Source: Magnetococcales bacterium (GTDB taxonomy: Bacteria > Pseudomonadota > Magnetococcia > Magnetococcales > Magnetaquicoccaceae). Taken from it: a stretch of 43,664 bases of DNA. The translations under genes and the position numbers were made by a program. The notes below the pieces were generated by a model. It had not been told where the DNA came from. It made no database searches and saw only the letters and a program-made list of their open reading frames with translations. Positions 18,443-26,979 of this stretch are shown piece by piece (the stretch's first letter is position 1; every line of letters begins with the position of its first letter). The stretch lies in NCBI GenBank assembly GCA_015231755.1, contig JADGAZ010000022.1, positions 1-43,664 on the forward strand. Reading direction: 5' to 3'.

Positions 18443-19378
18443 CTAGGAAAATTTGAAGAAATTATCAAATTTCATATGGTCGAACGCCATTCGGACATGG
18501 GGGCTGCAATGGATGATCGATATATCCCGTCCCTGGTTTTCACGATTGTACTGGTTCAGCAGCAACATGGTTCCGAAGGCCGCTTTTCCGATGTGTACGG
18601 TGTCCTGGAAATCAAGAATGTATTTTGTCTTTCCGGAACGCCCGCGGTAGATTTTCGCAAAATTGTTTCTGCAATTGTAGTCAAACATTTTGGCGATCCG
18701 AATGGTGACCGTGACTTGTCCATCCGCGTCCTGTGCAACGCTGACTTTGAACTTGTGGGCTTCGTCCTCGTCGGAATCTTCAGCCAGGAGGGTGATATTG
18801 ATGCCCGGAATATCCAACTGTGACAGGGTATTGAACACCTCTTTGTTGCAATGGGAAATCTGTATAGTGTCGCGTTCCCCCTGGTTGTGGGCTTCCAGGT
18901 GCAGCAGCATGGCCAATCCCGAGGCCGTAACGCTGGTGACATTGGCAAAGTTGAAGCGATACCGCCAGGACGGGGGTCTGTCTTGGTAGATCTTGATGAA
19001 ATCATTCCAGAATTCGGCACTGAAATCCCCCCGGAAATGGACGATAGTTTCCATCTGGGTATGATCGATAAACTTGATCCCACTGCGGGAGGATTCGATC
19101 AGTTTCGGGAATACGCTTTTTTCTTCGAGCGTCACCAAAGAGATTCCGGTTTTGGTCACCCGTGCGACCGAGACCTTTTCTTCGAGGGGTACCCCCTCCA
19201 ACACGAATTTCAGGACACCTTTCTGGCCCACTTCAATGGGATACTGGGTTGGCAGCACCAGAAACAAGGCATGGGTGTTGACATCCAGCGCATTGCCGGA
19301 ATATCCGTTGAACTCCATGGGCAGTCCACAAAAGACCCGGTCATTTCTTCTTCTGTTGGTTGCGATTGCCATGGCCAT
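18443..19378 (-). CDS. PilZ-like plus two STAS-like domains
   Basis: 311 residues. Residues 1-95 resemble PilZ: an RRRNDR motif near the N-terminus and a beta-rich region, but the second PilZ motif (D/N-x-S-x-x-G) reads DVNTHA, so c-di-GMP binding is uncertain. Two STAS-like halves follow (about 105-200 and 210-311), each with the hydrophobic strand-loop-helix signature (NFANVTSVTASGLAMLLHL and LDFQDTVHIGKAAFGTMLL). The second lacks the usual loop Ser. The ATG at 19378 is 1 bp after the receiver gene stop and has GGGGAG 6 bp upstream, so the two are probably translationally coupled. A scaffold or anti-sigma-antagonist-like role is inference. Confidence 0.65.
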   Translation of the reverse strand: MAMAIATNRRRNDRVFCGLPMEFNGYSGNALDVNTHALFLVLPTQYPIEVGQKGVLKFVLEGVPLEEKVSVARVTKTGISLVTLEEKSVFPKLIESSRSGIKFIDHTQMETIVHFRGDFSAEFWNDFIKIYQDRPPSWRYRFNFANVTSVTASGLAMLLHLEAHNQGERDTIQISHCNKEVFNTLSQLDIPGINITLLAEDSDEDEAHKFKVSVAQDADGQVTVTIRIAKMFDYNCRNNFAKIYRGRSGKTKYILDFQDTVHIGKAAFGTMLLLNQYNRENQGRDISIIHCSPHVRMAFDHMKFDNFFKFS

Positions 19379-19379
19379 T

Positions 19380-19796
19380 TCAAGTCTCCCCACCGATATG
19401 ATCCGGGATCAGATTGAATTTACGTAGTTTTTCCAATAAGACCTGCCGCGTGACCGGTTTGGTCAGATAATCCGAACATCCCCCCTTGAAATAGGCCTCC
19501 ATGGCCTGCAACGAAGAATCCATGCCGGTGACCATGATGACGGGGGTCTCTTTGGCGTCCGCCGCAATCCGTTTTTCGGCGGCCCGAATGCGGGTCAGGG
19601 TCTTTTGACCATCCATCACCGGCATGATGATATCCAGCAACACCAGATTGTAAGGGTCACCATCCTCCAAGTCGGCAACGAACAATTCCAAGGCAGCCTT
19701 GCCATCGCTGACCATGTCGCAGTGGGCATATTCTTTCAGGTAATCTCTCAATAATTTTCTATTGTTCAATTCGTCATCAGCGATTAAAATTTTCAT
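19380..19796 (-). CDS. Single-domain response regulator (CheY-like)
   Basis: 138 residues, receiver domain only. The acidic pair (IADDE, residues 5-9), phospho-acceptor Asp55 (LVLLDIIMPVMDG), the Thr/Ser position (VTGMD) and conserved Lys (YLTKPV) are all present. The start at 19796 has GAAGAGGA about 8 bp upstream and overlaps the kinase stop by 20 bp. It is the likely acceptor of the neighbouring kinase and could act as a CheY-like diffusible output. Confidence 0.88.
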   Translation of the reverse strand: MKILIADDELNNRKLLRDYLKEYAHCDMVSDGKAALELFVADLEDGDPYNLVLLDIIMPVMDGQKTLTRIRAAEKRIAADAKETPVIMVTGMDSSLQAMEAYFKGGCSDYLTKPVTRQVLLEKLRKFNLIPDHIGGET

Positions 19797-22700
19797 GTTT
19801 TTGGTCCTCTTCAATCAGGAAGTGAATGAGACTTTCCACATACTGTTCCAGGTTCCGGCACATCATCAACGCATCTTCCCACGCTTCCGTTTCCACTTGT
19901 CCAATCATTCGGATGGTTTGGGTGACGATACGAGAGGCGCCAATCTGGGCGGCCATGGATTTCAGCCATGTTCCTTCCCGAATCACGGTGCCGGAATTTT
20001 CCTGCATTAATGATTTTTTTAATTTTTCCAGATGCTCGAATGCCTCTTTGATGAATGACTGTTTCAGGATGATCAGATTGGTCGGATCCGTTTCCACGGG
20101 GTTCAGAACAATCTCCCGGTTGACGGGGGGTTGGCCGGTTTTTCTTTTTTTGGAGAACGAGGCTACAATGTTGATCAATTCGATCGGCAGGTAGGGCTTC
20201 AGCAAAAAACCATTCATCCCCACTTCCAGACATCTTTTTTTTTCGTTCATCATGACCATGGCGGTCACCGCCACAATGGGCACCTGTGGATCGCCAACCT
20301 CTTGTCGGGAACCCGAACGAATGCGCCGGGTGGTCTCGAACCCATCCATTTCCGGCATCTGCAAATCCATCAGGATCAAATCGAACCGTGCGCCCTTTGT
20401 CAGTATGAGCAGGGCTTCCACGCCATTGCTGGCCACCGTGACCTTGTGGTCTTGTGTGTGCAGAATGTTCATGGCCAACTTCTGGTTTTCCGGCAGATCC
20501 TCCACCAGCAAGATTTCCAGAGGTTGAATATCCGTTCTTTTACGCAGTGGTTCGTTTTCTTCGTATTTGTGATTCGGTTCGTTCAGAACCGGGGAGATGA
20601 TATGCAGAATTTTCTTAAGAAGATGCTGATTCCTGATGGGCTTCTTCAATGAGATCGCATTCTTGAAGAGACCTTCCAGAATGAAATTACGCAAGGAAAG
20701 ATGCGAAGAAATCATCAGGATGATTTTGTTCGAATAGGCGGGATAGTGCGCTTCATCGATCAAACCGGCTTCGGCTTCCTGCACGATCTCTTCATCCACC
20801 ATGATGACATCAAAGGGATTGTCGCTGTGTGTCCGCATGCAATCCATCATGGCTGGCGCATGCGAGACCATTTCCACAGAGGCGCCAAAATGCAACAACA
20901 GACTGTGGAGGATGGCGCGCCCGGTGGGATGGTTGTCCACCAACAAGATGCGTCGATCCTGAAGGGGAGTCGGGTGGGATTGGTATGCCTCCGGGCCTTG
21001 TTTCATCCAGGAGTCCGCCACCGGATCCTGTCGGCTCAAACCGAGTCGAATGGTGAAATAAAACATGCTCCCGTGTCCAACCTGACTTTCAACCTGTAGG
21101 CTTCCTCCCATCAAATAAACCAGATGTTTGGAAATGGTCAGACCCAGACCCGTTCCGCCATATTTGCGGGAAATGGAGCCATCCGCTTGCACAAAACTTT
21201 GAAAGATCAAATGCAGTTGTTCATCCGGGATGCCGATGCCGGTATCCGAGACGGAAAAGCGCACATGAATGGCATCCTCGGGGGCTTTTTCCAGGGGGGC
21301 TTCCCGTTGGACCGAGAGGACTATTTCGCCTTCGTGGGTGAATTTGATGGCATTGTTGATCAGGTTCACCACAATTTGTTTCAGACGCAGCGGATCCCCG
21401 TCCAGCAGGGCCGGCAGATCCGGGGCGATCTGACAATAAAATCCTAAGCCCTTCTGGTGGGCCTTGATGGCCAACATGTCGCAGGCGTTTTCCAACTGAC
21501 CCACTAGGTCAAACGGGACATACTCCAAGGCGAAGTGACCCGCCTCGATCTTGGACAGGTCCAGAATGCCGTTGATGAGATCCAGCAGGGATAACGAAGA
21601 GGAACGCACAATTTGCAGATTGCTGAAGATTTCATCTTTGGACAATTGGGCACTTAAAACCAGATCGGTCATGCCGATGATGGCATTCAAGGGACTTCTG
21701 ATTTCATGGCTCATGTTGGCCAGAAATTCACTTTTGGCTTTGCTGACCGCTTCCGCTTTTTCCCGCGCGTCTTGCAACTCCTGGTCGATTCTGGAACGCA
21801 CAATGATATTGGCCAGGGCCTGACCAATGGAATTGAACATCAGATTGTCAAAAATCTCCTTCATGATGGAACTGGAAACCACCAGTCTCAAGATGCCAAG
21901 ATTCTCGTTGCCGGAGAACAGCGGGATGCAGTAATCGATTTTCCCTTCCATTTTTTCCTGGATTGTCATGTCGGAACCCAGAGAATAAACGCTCATCATG
22001 GGATCGGAAAACATGGAAACAATGCAAGAGGAACACTCGTCGGAAACGTTTGTGCATTGATGCTGCTGCGGAAAACAGTTGTCCGGCTCTTGCGCCACCA
22101 GATTGAAGCCGTTCGTGACGCGATCCCATAAAAAAATCGCTACGTGAATGTTTTCGGAAGCCAGCCAGGGCAGCCTGACAATAAAACCAAGGGCGCGCTG
22201 CAACTGCTCTTGCAGGGAGCGGGTTTCCAGGGAGAGATGCAGCAGATGATTGACCGTTTTCTGGGTCTGCAAAGAGATGGTGGCGTTGCGTTCGGAACTG
22301 CGTACCCGATCGATTTCAATCATTTTGTCTTTGAAGCTGTTTTCCGCGACCAGCAAGGTGTCCTTCAATGCCAAGGAGAGCTGTTTGTAGGCCGTGATAT
22401 CGCGAATGCTGGCCACACAATGAATCACACCGTTGATCAGAGTCAGGAACAAGGAGAGTTCCAGATCAATCCGGGCGCCATTGGAATGCAGTCCTTGCAG
22501 GAAAATTCTTCTCAGAAAACGCGGTGTCAGATTGGGTTGTTCCCGCAGCGCTTTGATGCCCTTCTGATGGGCGAAACGGAACTCCGGAGGAATGATCAGC
22601 TTGGCAATATCTTTGCCGATGACCTCATCGCGGGAAAATCCGAATAACTCTTCCGCGGATTGGTTGAAGACGATGATCCGATCTTGAAGATCCGTAATGA

Positions 22701-23178
22701 TCAGCGCGTCCAGACCGTAATCGATCAGACTGCGGGCCAATCCTTCCAGTTTATGGGAACTGCCCATCGCACAGGACAGACCTTTTGAATCCGTGTTCCG
22801 CAGCACATTGAAATCATGCACGCGTTGGAGCAACAGAAACGGTTGAACCGGCAAATAGATGAAATCGTCCGCTCCGCATTCCATGGCGCGGGCTTCCGAG
22901 GTGATCATGTAATAACGGGAGAAAAGAATGATTGGAATGGTGCAGGAGGGTTCTTCGGACTTCAGTTGATGGCAGATTGCGTAACTATCAAAGTTCCGGA
23001 TCGTGATATCCAGGAAAATGACCAATGGTGATGGCGATTTTTTGGCAAGACGGAGAATGGCCTCCGCGCTTTCGATACCCTCGACCCGGTATCGGCTGGA
23101 CAGGATACTTTTGGGAGAACCCGGTTCCTCATGTTGCGCGTCGGCAATGAGGATCGTGGCGGTTTCATTTTCCAACAT
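19777..23178 (-). CDS. Hybrid histidine kinase REC-PAS-GAF-HisKA-HATPase-REC-REC with degenerate Hpt
   Basis: About 1133 residues from the ATG at 23178 (GGAGGGGG 3-5 bp upstream). Order: N-terminal REC (Asp57), PAS (about 130-270, LDALIITDLQDRIIVFN), a GAF-like domain (about 320-460) that is Cys-rich (CFPQQHQC, ECSSC), HisKA (His491 in SHEIRSP), HATPase (GGTGLGLT), a diverged REC, a canonical REC (Asp938 in LMDLQMPEMDG), and a C-terminal helical region that aligns with Hpt (TWLKSMAAQIGA) but has Thr1070 where His is expected. No membrane segment is apparent. It overlaps the upstream gene by 14 bp and the downstream receiver gene by 20 bp. Confidence 0.87.
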   Translation of the reverse strand: MLENETATILIADAQHEEPGSPKSILSSRYRVEGIESAEAILRLAKKSPSPLVIFLDITIRNFDSYAICHQLKSEEPSCTIPIILFSRYYMITSEARAMECGADDFIYLPVQPFLLLQRVHDFNVLRNTDSKGLSCAMGSSHKLEGLARSLIDYGLDALIITDLQDRIIVFNQSAEELFGFSRDEVIGKDIAKLIIPPEFRFAHQKGIKALREQPNLTPRFLRRIFLQGLHSNGARIDLELSLFLTLINGVIHCVASIRDITAYKQLSLALKDTLLVAENSFKDKMIEIDRVRSSERNATISLQTQKTVNHLLHLSLETRSLQEQLQRALGFIVRLPWLASENIHVAIFLWDRVTNGFNLVAQEPDNCFPQQHQCTNVSDECSSCIVSMFSDPMMSVYSLGSDMTIQEKMEGKIDYCIPLFSGNENLGILRLVVSSSIMKEIFDNLMFNSIGQALANIIVRSRIDQELQDAREKAEAVSKAKSEFLANMSHEIRSPLNAIIGMTDLVLSAQLSKDEIFSNLQIVRSSSLSLLDLINGILDLSKIEAGHFALEYVPFDLVGQLENACDMLAIKAHQKGLGFYCQIAPDLPALLDGDPLRLKQIVVNLINNAIKFTHEGEIVLSVQREAPLEKAPEDAIHVRFSVSDTGIGIPDEQLHLIFQSFVQADGSISRKYGGTGLGLTISKHLVYLMGGSLQVESQVGHGSMFYFTIRLGLSRQDPVADSWMKQGPEAYQSHPTPLQDRRILLVDNHPTGRAILHSLLLHFGASVEMVSHAPAMMDCMRTHSDNPFDVIMVDEEIVQEAEAGLIDEAHYPAYSNKIILMISSHLSLRNFILEGLFKNAISLKKPIRNQHLLKKILHIISPVLNEPNHKYEENEPLRKRTDIQPLEILLVEDLPENQKLAMNILHTQDHKVTVASNGVEALLILTKGARFDLILMDLQMPEMDGFETTRRIRSGSRQEVGDPQVPIVAVTAMVMMNEKKRCLEVGMNGFLLKPYLPIELINIVASFSKKRKTGQPPVNREIVLNPVETDPTNLIILKQSFIKEAFEHLEKLKKSLMQENSGTVIREGTWLKSMAAQIGASRIVTQTIRMIGQVETEAWEDALMMCRNLEQYVESLIHFLIEEDQKHENFNR

Positions 23179-23755
23179 GCGCCCCCTCCGCAATACTTTC
23201 CACCGCATGAGAAAGACCGAAGGTGACTACATAAGGGATGATATGTTTTTCCGACCCGATTTTGATCTCAAACAATCCACGGCGGGAGGTTTGTTTCCAG
23301 ACCACCCGATACCGGACCATGAATCCGGGATCGGTGGAAAAATTGATCTTGACCCGGCGGGTGATCTGGGTGCCAAACTCGATATGCAGACTTTTTTTCA
23401 ACTCTTTTTGAACCATGCTTTCCAGTATGATCCAAAGGGAGGCCTTGAAATGGTTGCCGAAAGACTGTTGATCGGTGATGGACAGGCTGATGTTGGCCGT
23501 CCGGGTGAATTCGTGCTCGCTGCTTAACACCTTGTTGCCGTAGCGATTGTCCAGGGGGACTTCCTCGGTGGCCAGCACAATGGAATCTTCTCCAATAATG
23601 CTTTCGCGCATGAATTCGATGGTGGAAGAGGCGGTTTCCGGCAGCCGCTCCAGCGGGGGACGGTCAAAGGTTTGATCGGCGATGATCGGAATGTATTTCT
23701 TGCCCAGCAATCCGCCAACCACGGCAGCCACACCATAGGGAATGAGTTGAAGCAC
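23165..23755 (-). CDS. Small protein with N-terminal hydrophobic anchor, function unknown
   Basis: 196 residues from the GTG at 23755, chosen because GAGGAGG lies 5 bp upstream; the longer frame from 23815 has no such site. The N-terminus (LIPYGVAAVVGGLLGKKY) is a glycine-rich hydrophobic segment that could insert in a membrane. The rest is predicted beta-rich with alternating hydrophobic residues (FTRTANISLSITD, HIEFGTQITRRVKINFS). I do not recognise the family. It sits between a coiled-coil gene and the hybrid kinase, which it overlaps by 14 bp, suggesting a shared role. Confidence 0.65.
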   Translation of the reverse strand: MLQLIPYGVAAVVGGLLGKKYIPIIADQTFDRPPLERLPETASSTIEFMRESIIGEDSIVLATEEVPLDNRYGNKVLSSEHEFTRTANISLSITDQQSFGNHFKASLWIILESMVQKELKKSLHIEFGTQITRRVKINFSTDPGFMVRYRVVWKQTSRRGLFEIKIGSEKHIIPYVVTFGLSHAVESIAEGAHVGK

Positions 23756-23825
23756 GGAAGCCTCCTCGGATTGATGCTGGTATGGTGGATTCCAATAAGA
23801 ACAACACGTTGGCACACAATAAAGG

Positions 23826-24740
23826 CTAGACGCCCGGTTGCAATGCTTCCAATTGTTTCAACTGTTCGAGGTATTCCATGTGTTTCATCAGTTCCATTTG
23901 TTTGATGCGATCCATTTGCACTACATGGTCTTGATGCATGCGACGCATTTCTCCCAGGAAGTTGGGGAAATCTTCGTGGAGTTGGGCCATCAGATCATGG
24001 GCCTGGACAATGGTTTCCAGATTGCCGCGAAACAGTTGTCCGACATTCTGGAACGGCGTCACCACAATTTGCAAAGCCTGCTGGGTGCGTTCAAAAGAGG
24101 CCTGACATTTTTCAATCTCCTTGCCGACATTTTGCAGCATTTCGGAGATTTCGCGATCCGTTCCGGAACGGTTGCCGCTGAGCATTTCATTCAGTTGCAG
24201 CAAGGCATTGTTTTTCATCTCCTCGGCCTGACGCCCTTCTTCTTCGAGCATTTCGATCAGGGGCTTCAGATAAATCATGATGCGAGGATCAATACGCTTC
24301 TCCAGGGTCTGGAGAATGGTGCTTTGTTGCGTCTGGAACTGGTTGAACAGATCCGGAACCTGGGACAAAACCTCCAGGTTTTCCGCCATGGGAGAGGCGA
24401 CCGCAACCGGAGTGCTGCCGGCTTTTTCGATCAGTTTGGCCATGGATTCCTGCAGATCGGATACATCTTTGCGAACCGCCGCCAAGCCGGCTTTCATCTC
24501 TTCGGCGATGACCGACTTGGCCGATTTGGCAAAGGAGGCGCCATCCGACAGGCTGTCCGCCTTGCGCATGAAACTGGTGATGGCGGCAGCGGTAGTTTCA
24601 ATCTTGCCGAGCTTCTCATCCAAACTTTTGACATGAACCGCTGTCGAAAGATGTACCTCCACCACCTTCTTCAGCAGATCTTCCATGATGGTGATCCGGT
24701 TCTGGAGTCCCGCGTCTGAAGACATGACGTGTTGAGGCAT
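23826..24740 (-). CDS. Coiled-coil protein directly after mamT, function unknown
   Basis: 304 residues, almost entirely helical with heptad-like spacing (IMEDLLKKVVEVHLS, KSLDEKLGKIET, VSDLQESMAKLIEKA). The C-terminal about 45 residues are rich in Met, His, Gln and Leu (MRRMHQDHVVQMDRIKQ, then MELMKHMEYLEQL). No membrane helix or signal peptide is visible. It starts 20 bp after the mamT stop with AAGGAG 9 bp upstream of the ATG, so it is probably transcribed with the mam operon. It resembles the signalling helices of chemoreceptors in composition only; no family is claimed. Confidence 0.65.
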   Translation of the reverse strand: MPQHVMSSDAGLQNRITIMEDLLKKVVEVHLSTAVHVKSLDEKLGKIETTAAAITSFMRKADSLSDGASFAKSAKSVIAEEMKAGLAAVRKDVSDLQESMAKLIEKAGSTPVAVASPMAENLEVLSQVPDLFNQFQTQQSTILQTLEKRIDPRIMIYLKPLIEMLEEEGRQAEEMKNNALLQLNEMLSGNRSGTDREISEMLQNVGKEIEKCQASFERTQQALQIVVTPFQNVGQLFRGNLETIVQAHDLMAQLHEDFPNFLGEMRRMHQDHVVQMDRIKQMELMKHMEYLEQLKQLEALQPGV

Positions 24741-24760
24741 TCTGGTCGCTCCTTTTATAC

Positions 24761-25276
24761 TTATTTGATTTGTACATACACCAAAATATCATGACATTTG
24801 ATGCATCTCCCCGAAGGGGGATGGGGTCGGGTCGAGTTGGGCATGATCGGCGGTCCGACTTTGTAATAGGCGGACACCTGTTCCCAGACTTTGGCAACCG
24901 GGGTGGCAGGTTGACTGCCCGGCGGTGCTCCTCCCCGAATCAAATGACAATTGGTACACGGTCCCCAGGAGGGGTGGGGCATCTTGGCTCCTGGCTCGAT
25001 GGTGGGAATGCGCTTGACCAGCATTCTTTGCAACGAGTTGGACGGTGGATTGACCAGTTGCAGCACCGGTTCTTGCAAAGAGGGTTGAGTCGGCTTGGGA
25101 ATGGATCCAAAAACCTCTCCTTCAACCTGTGAGGTGGGTTCATCCGTGAACAGGGTGGACCACAAGGATGCGCCCTTGTCCGATCTCCACAGGAGGCCCA
25201 ATCCAATCAAGGCGATCAAAACGATCACTGCAAGAGTGGCCCAGCGGCCGGAGGTGTTGGATTGGGTACCGTTCAT
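24761..25276 (-). CDS. mamT: MamT, magnetosome protein with two magnetochrome (CXXCH) motifs
   Basis: 171 residues. A single N-terminal membrane helix (LAVIVLIALIGLGLLW, about residues 15-31) anchors a periplasm/lumen-facing domain. Two c-type haem motifs, CTNCH and CIKCH, lie in the C-terminal third, each preceded by the P-H-P-x-x-G-x-C pattern typical of magnetochromes. In MamT these are known to affect crystal growth, presumably through iron redox. The ATG at 25276 is 7 bp after the mamS stop; a longer frame overlapping mamS is not preferred. Confidence 0.88.
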   Translation of the reverse strand: MNGTQSNTSGRWATLAVIVLIALIGLGLLWRSDKGASLWSTLFTDEPTSQVEGEVFGSIPKPTQPSLQEPVLQLVNPPSNSLQRMLVKRIPTIEPGAKMPHPSWGPCTNCHLIRGGAPPGSQPATPVAKVWEQVSAYYKVGPPIMPNSTRPHPPSGRCIKCHDILVYVQIK

Positions 25277-25283
25277 CGCCCGC

Positions 25284-25865
25284 CTATCGCAACTTGTTGG
25301 ACCAAAGAGCAAAGCCTTCATCATTGCGCAGTTGACACAGTCTGCCGTTGATGCGAATCCGCTTGGCGTAGATCAGGGGAGACGTGCCGTTTCGTTCAAA
25401 CGAAAAACCCGAGCCATCCACCGCGACATCATGGGCCAGCGGACAGCCCAGATATTTGAGAAACCAACCCGGTCCCACGGAAATACGCATTTCCTGGCCA
25501 TTGGCGCCGTTGATCCACAGATGCAGTTGCCCATCGCTTTGGGGTTGTTCGGAAATCTGTTGCACGGTTCCGGCGAATTTGACCGTGGGCGACTGCTGCA
25601 ACAAAACCAGACCGGAAGCCCCGGCTCCGGCGCCATCGGTGGGGGTGCGGGCGGCGGCCACGGGAATCATGCGCAACGCCTCTTGTCCTGGCGGTTTCAA
25701 CAGGGCGTTGGTCCCCACCTGAGGGGTGGTGGCCGCAACGGGAAGCGTCTGGGGTTTGGTGGGTTCCCAGAACCGGTCCGGCAACAACGACGCGACCATC
25801 ACTCCAACCACAAAGACCATGCCGGCAACCACGATCCATTCGCCAGGTTCCATCGACCGTTTCAT
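25284..25865 (-). CDS. mamS: MamS-like magnetosome protein
   Basis: 193 residues. One N-terminal membrane helix (WIVVAGMVFVVGVMVASLL) is followed by a Pro/Ala-rich linker and a C-terminal beta-rich domain (VKFAGTVQQISEQ, LHLWINGANGQEMRISVGPGWFL). This agrees with MamS, which in Magnetospirillum is needed for normal crystal size. Its place between mamB and mamT matches the conserved mamQ-B-S-T order, which supports the name. Gaps are 12 bp to mamB and 7 bp to mamT. Confidence 0.82.
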   Translation of the reverse strand: MKRSMEPGEWIVVAGMVFVVGVMVASLLPDRFWEPTKPQTLPVAATTPQVGTNALLKPPGQEALRMIPVAAARTPTDGAGAGASGLVLLQQSPTVKFAGTVQQISEQPQSDGQLHLWINGANGQEMRISVGPGWFLKYLGCPLAHDVAVDGSGFSFERNGTSPLIYAKRIRINGRLCQLRNDEGFALWSNKLR

Positions 25866-25877
25866 GAGATCCGCCCC

Positions 25878-26759
25878 TTAGTCCCGAACATCCGGTGTGA
25901 GGTAGAATTGGATGCTGCCAATATTTTCGACACTCTGCATGATCTTCTCCTTGAGAGCCGCCAGGATCAGATCCCCTTCAAACACCTTGAGATCCTTGTT
26001 CACCCGCAGATCCGCCTCGATATACAGGCTTTCTCCCAGGCTCCGGGCCCGCAAATAGTTGATGCCCATGACGCGGGGAAAGGTGCGGATGATCTTGTAA
26101 ACCCCTTCCAACTCCTCCACATCCGGGGAGGCGTCCATCAGATTGTTCACCGCTTCGACCATCAGTTCGATGCCGATCTTGATCACCAGAATCGACAACA
26201 GAATGGCGGCCAGGGGGTCGGCGATGGGAAAATCCAGAATGGTGGCGAAAAACAGTCCGATCACCATGCCGATGGAAGAAAACGCGTCCGAACGATTGTC
26301 CCAGGCATTGGCCATGATGGCCGGGCTGTTGTTTTCAATGGCCACGCAGCGTTGGTATTGATACATCAGTTCATTGCCGATGGTGGAAACCACGGCACCC
26401 AGCAAAGCCATGCGGTCCGGTGTGGCGAAGGTGTTGTTGATGATGCTCAACAAGGCATCCACCAGAATGAAAATTGATCCGATCACCAGGATCAGTCCCA
26501 CGATCCCCGAGGAAATATGCTGAATCTTGCCATACCCGTAGGCGAATTTTTCGTCCGCGGGCTTGTCGGAAAGTCTGAGGCTGAACAGGGTAAACACACT
26601 GGCCAACAGGTCGGCCAGCGAATGGAACGCATCGGCCATGAGGGCCGCGCAATTGGTCACCAGGGACATGACCACCTTGTAGGCCACCATGAATACATTG
26701 AACCAGATCGAATACCAAGTCACATCATCGCGACATTGAACACAGTGTGGGTACTTCAT
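25878..26759 (-). CDS. mamB: MamB, CDF-family iron transporter of the magnetosome membrane
   Basis: 293 residues, the length of a cation diffusion facilitator. Six membrane helices are followed by a cytoplasmic domain of about 80 residues. An N-terminal Cys6-x-x-Cys9 pair, MADAFHSLAD (His46, Asp50) in helix 2 and DNRSDAFSS in helix 5 correspond to the CDF metal site. MamB works with MamM and also takes part in forming the magnetosome vesicle. GAGG lies about 11 bp before the ATG. The 220-bp gap upstream (26760-26979) is the widest inside the mam cluster. Confidence 0.93.
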   Translation of the reverse strand: MKYPHCVQCRDDVTWYSIWFNVFMVAYKVVMSLVTNCAALMADAFHSLADLLASVFTLFSLRLSDKPADEKFAYGYGKIQHISSGIVGLILVIGSIFILVDALLSIINNTFATPDRMALLGAVVSTIGNELMYQYQRCVAIENNSPAIMANAWDNRSDAFSSIGMVIGLFFATILDFPIADPLAAILLSILVIKIGIELMVEAVNNLMDASPDVEELEGVYKIIRTFPRVMGINYLRARSLGESLYIEADLRVNKDLKVFEGDLILAALKEKIMQSVENIGSIQFYLTPDVRD

Positions 26760-26979
26760 AAGGTATCGGCCTCGCCGGAAATCAGGAATGCCCTGTGACC
26801 CAAAGTCACGTCAATGGGTGCATGTTCAATACAGTGTCTCCCTGCCATGACCAGTCATGACAGAGATGAAGTCGTGTGACTCCCAGAAACAACCTTGTCG
26901 GTTGTCCGGTGCGCCAAATCCGGGATGAAAGCCACGTCGTCACGCCAAGCATCCGCGCTCCGGGCTGTCATCGGGGTGT
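26760..26979 (-). promoter_or_regulatory. mamQ-mamB intergenic spacer with an inverted repeat
   Basis: This 220-bp spacer is long compared with the other mam junctions (mostly under 100 bp). It contains the short inverted repeat CATGA (26846-26850) / TCATG (26855-26859). No convincing promoter or terminator is seen. It may hold an internal promoter for mamBST and the downstream signalling genes. Confidence 0.3.
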
